A DNA stretch of 15,280 nt from the NCBI RefSeq assembly GCF_000003605.2, contig NW_003133358.1, positions 167,480 to 182,759 on the forward strand, read 5' to 3'. How positions within the stretch are numbered: position 1 is the stretch's first letter; every line of letters starts with the position of its first letter. Shown one piece after another: positions 1 to 9,100 of this stretch. The translations under genes and the position numbers were made by a program. The DNA is from Saccoglossus kowalevskii. Taxonomy: Eukaryota > Hemichordata > Enteropneusta > Harrimaniidae. The notes beneath the pieces are model-generated. The model searched no databases. It was not told the origin of the DNA and was given only the letters and a program-made list of their open reading frames with translations.

Positions 1-1756
1 TTTACAGTATTTACAGTGCTCCAAGTGTGGCCAAAATTCTGGAAATTGAAATCTTGTGCGATAATATTTCTATAATTAGCCAGAAAAAGTTTAGGGTAGG
101 CAATAAATTAAATTGAGTCAGGCTATTGAAACCACTTATTAATTCACAAACCTGATGACTACTCACTATATGTCAAATATTGAACTAAAACAAGTCACAA
201 GTCTATTATTAATATTTATATCTGGGAACTTTGGTTCAACTGACACTACTTCACTTAATGCTGTTTGCAGACATTACTAAATGCATGACAATATTTGCCG
301 AATTCCAATTACAATATTATACACTTACTGTATATCATTACAAAATGTTATCATGCAAACCTTAATGCAAAAGGATTGTCACCTGTGCATATGTAAGAAT
401 TGAATCCTGGACAACGATAACATAATGCCAAAAAGCGCAATGACTCGTGTATAGATACTAATTTATAAACAACACAACGCTATGGTCATCTGTTGCACAT
501 GCAGGTGATGACTCCTGTTTTAACACACAGTTAAGCAGTGTTTGGTTGTCTGGTTGCTATGTTACTAAGTGCACATCAGTGTGGCTTATGCAAACATGGG
601 ACGTATTAATATACTTTCAATCATCAAGAATAAGCAATTGTACACAGAGATTTGAGTGTTCCAGTCTCCTCTTAGCACCGGACATTTGGATTTTGTATTG
701 TAAGGTATTCTGGTTGTATTTGGAACTTTAAAACATGTTTGTAAAATATTAAAAATATATTTTTATTCATACACTGGGATAAAAAACAACAAAAAAAACA
801 ACATAATTTGTGACATCTTGGTATCCAAACGTAGATTGGGAAACATCTCTGAGGGGTAACATGACCGGTTGTGAAATCAACCCTGTATTTCTATCATGGA
901 GTTCACACTGTGCACACTCAGCCACATAGTGACCAAAGAACTACAAACTGTTTTTTCTCGCCATGGATATTTTCATGCAGTCTACACTATGCAACCCACA
1001 TGCTTGCTATCACAATAAATTAATTAATTCTATATAAGGAAGTGTGCACCGGGAGCAACATTTTTTAAATTATGTTAACACAACACAAACAAACAACACA
1101 TTATGGGAGCTATGAGATGAAAGCACTTGAAAGAGTACTGGCATTGCAATGGACAACACATGCATCATATTTATTTTATGCATTTTATTTGCTTACCTCA
1201 TATGATAAAGTTACAAAAATAAGTGGTCTGAAATTTATCTATATTTTAAAATATATACTTGAATTGTGCTATAACTAAGACCTTATGAAGATAATACAAC
1301 CTTCAGTGTCGTTTTCTATGTGCAAGTGATTTCTGAATTTTACTTTGATTTTAATATTAAATGTGTAACTAATTCTTTATGAAAAGTAACAAAATCTGAA
1401 GATGATCTGAAGATTAAAAAAAGTTTCAAGTGTAATCATTTTCAATGATATGCTTGTTTTAAATGTTTTAAAAATATGCACTTGTATTTTCAAATTCTTA
1501 ATGGAGAACTTTAAAAAAAATTACAACTTTCTGTCAAAAATACAAATTATCACATGATTATAGAAATATTGGTTATCCTGTATTCACAAAAAAAAATATG
1601 TTAATGGGAAAGAGAGCAATCTTTTATGCTGGGAATCATTTTGTCAATTGCAATGCTTGTACTACAATATGAACACAGGCAGATGATAAGTTAATGGATG
1701 AATCACAGCACAGCACACAGTTTACACAAAGCATGCAAGATTACTACTCTTTCCAG
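1..1756. other. AT-rich intergenic DNA, no gene seen
   Basis: Short frames only, on both strands, with composition typical of non-coding DNA. No RNA gene, transposon end or strong repeat was found apart from scattered homopolymer A and T runs. This lies downstream of the ERICH3-like gene's probable 3' end. Confidence 0.6.
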
Positions 1757-1919
1757 TACAAATAGTGAAACAAACAAAAAGATAAAGTACAGAATGGCTG
1801 CAAGCAGTAAAGGTCGCTCACAGAAAAAGTTGAATTCACAGAAAGATGGCTTAAAACTTAAAAGTAATTCCTACTGTTTTTATAAAATAGATTTGTTATA
1901 TATACTTTTTTTAAAATAA
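1757..1919 (+). CDS. doubtful plus-strand terminal exon, Lys-rich
   Basis: After an acceptor-like CTACTCTTTCCAG the frame reads TNSETNKKIKYRMAASSKGR, then SQKKLNSQKDGLKLKSNS and a hydrophobic run before TAA. AATAAA overlaps the stop (1915-1920). A donor-like AAAA|GTAATT at about 1863 would instead end the exon before the hydrophobic part. The polar Lys/Ser-rich stretch looks more coding than its surroundings. No homologue is recognised and no companion exon was found, so this may be chance in AT-rich DNA. Confidence 0.15.
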
Positions 1920-2610
1920 AATTGTAATATCTTTTCTGAATTATGAAGAATAATTATTTAAGACGCTGTGGGTGGAGCAATTTGTTCATGAGAATTTCTC
2001 TAATAGGGGATGGGGCAGGAAGAGTATGAATTATTGGGGTACAATTATTAAGACCCATTTAAAAATAATTTATAAACTGTTGTGTAATTATTAAATTTTC
2101 ACTACTGGTCATATGGAAATCACTCACTAATTTGAATATATTGGCATGGTGTGACCTTTAACCTGCTGTATGCAATTTTTTACACAATCCATATTATTTC
2201 AAAAACTTTCATCTTTTCATAGACTTTTTAGATTCCTCAGTAAGGGTTGGGACAGAATTTTAAACTGACAACATAGACTTGAAATGGGTTTCTTATTTCA
2301 AATTGTACAATGTGTTAAAAGTGAGATTGTTAAGATGGACAGTTGTAAGAAACGTACACCATGTAATGATTGTCAGTCATATTTTGGCATGTCATTTTCA
2401 TGAATGGTAAGGCAGCAGACATAACATAGCTTTCAGTAATTTCAGTACCCCCAGCTAACAGCTTATAACAAAATAACACAGTTACTACACAAGCATCACT
2501 AGTAACCTTTATATAGATACTATCCTAACATGCTTACATGGCAATTTCAGCTTTGAAATGGAGTTATTTTTCTGATTTTTCGCAATACTTTTTACTTCAA
2601 ACTAATTGTG
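1920..2610. other. AT-rich intergenic DNA, nothing recognised
   Basis: No frame, splice signal set or repeat worth naming was found. The ERICH3-like transcript probably ends near its upper edge. Confidence 0.55.
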
Positions 2611-2616
2611 TTTAAT
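2611..2616 (-). terminator. candidate ERICH3-like poly(A) signal (ATTAAA)
   Basis: On the minus strand ATTAAA lies about 305 bases after the stop codon. It is the first good poly(A) hexamer variant I found downstream; no AATAAA was seen on this strand between it and the stop. In such AT-rich DNA the motif is common, so this is only a candidate 3' end. Confidence 0.3.
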
Positions 2617-2920
2617 GCAAAAGTGTTATTATTAATTCAGCTTGTACGTATTCCAACAGTAAAGTCAATATCACAAAATAAATGGCCTGGCTTATATTGA
2701 TATTAATAGTCACGTAAGCATGTAGGAAATGTTGTTGAAAAGATTCTCGAGCCATCCAGGGGGATGTAGATTATACGTTGTAACAATGTTGCACCAAATG
2801 TTAAATTCCACTACCTTATATACCGGTAGCAAGTTACCACCAAATATGGAATAAGCACAACACAACTTAAGAGCACAGAGTACACAAAGCAAGTAACACT
2901 TTAAAGACAGCGACAAAGAA

Positions 2921-3167
2921 TTAAGCTTCAAAATCACTACTGTACTGCTCACTATGTGATTTTTTAGAGCTTGATGACGATGACGATGAAGACGAGGAAC
3001 TACTGTCTGTCTCCCAATCAGACTCACCCTGATACTTGTCATCATCTTTCTTTCCTCCTTTGGATTTATCGCTTGCTTTTTTGGATTTCTCTTTCTTATC
3101 TTTTGTTTTCTTGACTTTTTTGTCTCCTTTCTTTTCCTTTCCTTTCATATCTGCAGCTACTTCACAT
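2921..3167 (-). CDS. ERICH3: ERICH3-like terminal coding exon 8 (Lys-rich and poly-Ser tail, stop)
   Basis: The acceptor is TATGTTGTTGCAG|ATGTGA. One base completes Lys398, then 81 codons and TAA at 2923-2921. The first residue, Cys399, completes the family's CYKC motif, which ties this exon to exon 7. Then come a Lys-rich stretch (406-438, KGKEKKGDKKVKKTKDKKEK and so on), an acidic patch (DDDK, SDWETD), thirteen serines (453-465) and the end SEQYSSDFEA. Mammalian ERICH3 continues here for about a thousand more Glu-rich residues, so this is a much shorter form or one isoform. The opposite strand reads Asp/Glu-rich here but that is only the shadow of the serine codons. Confidence 0.9.
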
Positions 3168-6100
3168 CTGCAACAACATAATACAACGTAGTACATTTAG
3201 GATTGTAATTAACACTTAATCACACCTGGTATTTTGATTTTTGTTTAGTACGGGAAATTGAACACAGACTGGTACACATAACTGTCAGTGTACAATATGT
3301 ATAAATAAGCATGGCAGAGTGAGAGATAATTTTGTCAACAAATTAATAACTGAAAACAGGTATCAAGGGTAGACCTTATATTCTAAGGTGAGTGATCACT
3401 CCATTTACCTATCACTCACCCAAGTCAAGATACAAGAGAGCTAATTATAACTCTTTCAATTCATAGCATTTTAAAGAAAAATTAACAGCACAGTTTCCTT
3501 AATCACTCGTGCTACTACCAGTATGTTCAGAAGAGCCATTTTCAGCTGGCAGGTTATTTTTAAAAGGCAAGTCCTGCATGGGCTATTATTAGGTGACACC
3601 AAAGAACAAGAACATATTGGTAATTATCATAAATATACAAACACAATAACAAACTTTTGATAACTATTACTATTATATTATTAATCAGCCATGTGTATGT
3701 AAAAAAATATGAGTAGATGTGTTGAGCATTGAAATGCAGCCCTAGCTCTCCATCGTCACATACAGGCCAGACTTTCACTTACTTGTAACACTGATAACCG
3801 CCCTCTACAGCTTTATATGAGAAATGTCCTTTATTTCCACCTAGTCTTTTTCCAGGGCGGTATTTATATTCACAGCATGCACTTAAACGGAAATCTTCAA
3901 GACCATTCACATATATTGTAACACCAAATGGAAAGCCACGATGACGACGAGAAGTAAATACTATATCATCTAGATAAGAACACAAATATATGAAAATCAA
4001 CATATAGAAAAACACTGTGGTATAAATGCACACCTTTGAAATGAAATTGATTCATTCATTCATTCATTCCAATTTACATAATACTAGTAACTAGGACATG
4101 GTCATTTGAATAAAACCAATTTGACATTCCTGGATTTAAAATTGATTCATGTTTGCAGAAACAAAATTCATGTGGTCAATTTTCTCTATTCAGCTACAAA
4201 TATTCAGTGTTGTATACTGTAAATATATTAAGTATTCACTGGTTTTTAATTTCGCTATTTTCGTTGATGAGTAAAATCTGCTAAATTAAACCCATGTGAA
4301 CGTGTAAAATAACAGTAAACTCATTGTTTCTTCACCAAGTTCATGACTTTAAAAATCCAGTGAAGTTATTCAATGTATCAAAATAGTGAAATTAAATGCC
4401 AGTGAAAATAAATGGTTTTACACAGGGGCGGACATCCAGGCATTTTCACCGCCTAGCAACCATCACGGTGAAAACAAAGGCCAACAACTATCAGAAAACA
4501 GTACTTTGGGATGGTTATTGAGATGTCTTGAACAGTGTAACAAGATTATCCTTACATATGCAACATATATAAATTTGGTTGTTCAGAGATTGTGCTGTTT
4601 TCTCAAAGTTAGCTATTTTCACCGGCTCACCGACCGGCGTTCCATAGCAGCATGTACAGAGCCCATAGAAATACATGGTAGAGTGGTGTGCATCTTAGCA
4701 ACGTGGAACGTCTTGTGACGTAGCTCCACCCCCAATAAGACTTATCTGTATTAAGTTCACACTATTTGGCAGCCATAATAAACCAATCCTATAAATCATG
4801 CCCTCTAGTGATGGAACATTTCAATGATGTCAAAATGACGTATATGGGTGAAAGCAATGTTTTCAAGTTCTCAAATCACTAAGAATATAATCAAATCTCT
4901 GAAAAAAACATCTTCACTGATGGACAACTCAAGATCAAAACAATTTTGATGATTTGAATGGCTTTCATGTCACCCACTTACATCATTGACATCAACATGA
5001 AATTTTAGATAAAAGACAGACATGGTATGTTCTTACCTCCTTTCTGGATCATTCCCTTAAAGACACAGAGATTCTCTCCACCACAGTGTTGTTGGTATAT
5101 AGTAACCTCATCTTTGTCCTCGTCACGTTTCTCATAGGCCAGATTTAATCCTTTACCATGGTAGTGCAAAGATACATCACACATACTTTGTAGTTGGGTA
5201 GAGTGGGTGTAAGGAGGTTCCTTTCTATGCAGGGCTAAGGAACCCTACAATGACAGATAACAATGAAACTCAAGTCAATGCAAAGATACATCACACATAC
5301 TTTGTAGCTGGGTAGAGTGGGTGTAAGGAGGTTCCTTCCTATGCAGGGCTAAGGAACCCTAAAATGACAGATAACAATGAAACTCAAGTCAATGCAAAGA
5401 TACATCACACATACTTTGTAGCTAACAATCAAACAACCTAAGTCCATGCAAAGATACATCATAATCAGTCACTGTACTGTGATTAAAAAATAATACTAAA
5501 CAAACCTTGTGCGATTTCTCTCTTAATTTCCTTCCATCCTTTGTTGTAATCATTCTTCTGCGATGCCTGGGTGTGGTTTTTGGTGTTGACGAAGCACTTT
5601 TCGGTGGCTGTGGTAATAGCATAGGTACCCTGTATGGTGAGCCACCACTGATGTCCAAGTCAGCCATGTCCAAAGAAAACTGTCGTAATGCTGCTGGATC
5701 AAGCTAGGATAAAAATACAGTATAGTTATAAATCATTCAGCCACAAAAAACAATAAACAAAGTTGAACTGGATTATAATAAAAGATATACTATATGTATG
5801 TACAGAAAGATGACTAGAGAAAGATAGACCCTGGAGAAAACTTTCTAACACAGATTACCATGGTATCTACATTGTTGGTTTATATGCACTTCTATTAAAG
5901 ATGCTTTTATAATAGATACCATATGTAAACTGTGTTAATTGTAATAGAAATCCTGGTACAATGTACATATGCAAATTAACTAAAGCTGGAGACGGCTGTG
6001 TTGTCACTATGCATTATTTATTTATTTATTTAATAAAATTTGCTAAATTAAATCCAAATGAATATGTGAAACAAGAATAAAACTTATTGTTTCCCTGCCA

Positions 6101-9100
6101 AATTCATGAAATTAAAACAGAGTGAATATGCACAAAATAGTGAAATTAAATGTCAGTGAAAATAAATGGTTTTTATACAGTATGTTATGAGATTTGGAAT
6201 TATTTAGGTTAATACTGATGAGGGATTATCATTGCTACATTTAGTAACTATACAGAATTTTCGTTTTAGCTATAATTTGATGATATGACATCATTGTGCA
6301 ACAGACGACCCTGTACATCATGGGTAAAGTACCTAAGAAACCAAAGTTGCAAAAACCAATGACAAAATACAGAAAATCTTCACAAGGAAACAATTACATG
6401 AATCTATGACAATATTAACACCGATAGGATTTACAAAAAAAACAAATATATTGTGCAACAATCCTTACTTAATAGATTGTATAACTCATTAAGGATAACA
6501 AGTAAGTCCACTATATGCATTCATACATGTTTTCACTGTATCATGCTGACATTTTCACAGGAGTTTTGCAAGAAAATGAACGTACAATTATTTGTTCTCA
6601 AAAAAAAAGGAATGAAACTGGGAAAAATCAAACACTCGGATTGTAATTCTTTACAAATTCTAATTTGAATAGGAATACAGAAAATAGAATTACAGGAGGA
6701 ATTTTGTTGAATGTCAGCAACCAAATACCGGATTCGGCTGATACCTCGCCCATCCTAAACCCCGCCCATGGGCGATGTTTCAAATAGTGGGCGATGTTTT
6801 GGTCCACAGATTGCCTGACTGAACCAGCAAACATTTTTACAGACCCCAATTTTCCCGTCCGACATCTTGTATCGAGCGCGCTATTTCAAATATGACGCTA
6901 AAATAATTCACTGTAAAGTCAAAAAGCATTAAAACTTCAATAAAACCAATGCTGTATACGAATTGTTGTTGCGTATTATGACTCGTTAAAATACATTTCA
7001 CTTACGTTTATTACACTCGAATAAAGTCTACGCTTGAAAAGAATGTTATTTACTAAGTTTAAAATATCCAAGCTTTCCGGATTCGAGCCTCTTGGTTGTT
7101 ATCAGCAATGTTTAATCTTTGTCTGTATTGCATTCCAGACAAAAGTCAGTAAACAAGAAATTTGCGAACTAAAATGTCTCCTGCGTTTCACATGCGACAT
7201 GATTATTAAAACACTGAGTGAAGCGGTCATGTACGTTCTATAAATCTAACCTTGTGCACATAATCTTGTACTGACGTGTTTTTTGTTCAAAAAAGACATT
7301 CCTTTTCAGTTAACCCCCAGTTAACTCTTCGCGTTCATGGTATTTGTGAAAGTTGAAAGATTTTTTGAACACATGATTTGCGTCAAGCTGGATGCAACGC
7401 ATTATCAAGTCGGTAATATTGAAATATTCACAGACCCAATACAAGATGGGCCTCGTAATATCTGCCAAAAGGTCCACATTTTTCTAAAAAAAAATCAAAT
7501 CCTCCATAAGATCGCCCAGGGCAGGGTATCAGCCGAATCCGGTAGTACACATTGTATGAGTGGATTCCGTTTTGTTTTTCTTTACAAAATTTTACATCAT
7601 ATACTTTCTTTTGTAAAAAATGTCACATATAACAAAAACATGTGTTGTATTCTCACACACTGTAAATTGCTATTATAATAATATTGAGTTTGCAAAACAT
7701 TTTTTTTTTAGTGAGCCAGTGGGAAACCCACAAAATTTGAGTGATTTTTCCCAATTGTTTTCATGAATGTCATAAAATCATCAAATCGTAAAAAACCCTA
7801 GCAGAGAAAATTAATTATTTACACTATTTTTTTTATGCAAGCATTCAGAATAAGTAATACATTGTCATAGATACTGTAACTTACAAAGCAACTGAGTATT
7901 GCACATTACTGCTGTAGGTAATGTGAAGTGGTTACATGCATTACACATTACTGCTACATAACGTAAATTGGTAATGTGTATTACATAGTATCACTACATT
8001 AATGGTGAATTGGTAATGCATACTACTGCTATATATTGGTGAATTGGTAAAATATGTAATACTACTGCTACATGATGGTGAATTGGTGACAACATTACTG
8101 CTACATAATTGCGAATTACAATGTAGTAACGTAATATTACTGCTACATAATGTTGAATTACTAACGCATATTACATATTACTACTACATTAATGGTGAAT
8201 TGGTAATGCATACTACTGCTACATGATGGTGAATTGGTGACAATATTACTGCTACATAATTGCAAATTACAATGTAGTAACGTAATATTACTTCTACATT
8301 ATGTTGAATTAGTAACATGTAATATTACTGTTACATAAATATAATGGTATATTACTGCTACATAATGGTGAACTAATTACACATATTACATATTACCATA
8401 ATACTACATAATGGTGAATTAGTTACACATATTACTGCTACATAATGGTGAATTAGTTACATATATTACTGCTACATAATCATGTATTAATTACACATAC
8501 ATGTATTAAATATTACTACTACGTAATGGTGAATTAATTACACATAGTACATGAAATTACTGCTACATAATAGTTCATATCTGGTATGTTACCTCAATCA
8601 AGTACTGAGTATCAAGTTCATCACTATCCTTTGGTTTAGACCTAGAGTGATGGTGACTCTCTTTATTATCTACTCTTCTCTACAATGAAAAAGGCAACTT
8701 TTGAGTAAATAAATCTAAACACAATACAGTGTGGATAGACACAGTAGAATTTCTTGTTATTCACTGATGTCTGCAAGAGATGATGGCAGCCACTATATTG
8801 ACATCACCATGCTAACCAAACACCATTTATTGAATAGAGAATCGATTGAAACTAGTTGACATGTTTTTTAGGGAAGTAATACACAGAAATGGCCTGTTTG
8901 TGTGAGTAACTGCTACCGGGGTACATGTATGTTCAGCAATTTCAATGACAGAAAACTGAAGAAATGAAGTAAGGTAATGGACCGCAAGCAATAACACAAG
9001 CAATTACAAACAACCGTATAATTATCTCACTGAAGCACAACAAGTGAGGTATATAATGAGACCTAGAACTTACCTCTTCTCGTGATGCTGAACTAACTGA

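Noticed and set aside
2950-3000. Asp/Glu-rich reading on the plus strand
   Set aside because: It is the complement of the serine codons of exon 8, with no start or splice support.
2710-3045. Minus-strand 111-codon frame overlapping exon 8
   Set aside because: It reads exon 8 in another frame and runs into the 3' UTR; no homology, while the exon 8 frame matches the ERICH3 CYKC junction.
4386-4718. 110-codon plus-strand frame
   Set aside because: It begins inside a dispersed repeat, has no recognised similarity and crosses a hairpin; likely transposon remnant.
7337-7678. 113-codon plus-strand frame as a transposase
   Set aside because: It runs across the transposon's right end into flanking intron, and no transposase motif such as a DDE/D pattern is visible.
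8044-8226. Plus-strand frame with YYY and NGEL repeats
   Set aside because: It is a by-product of the minisatellite.
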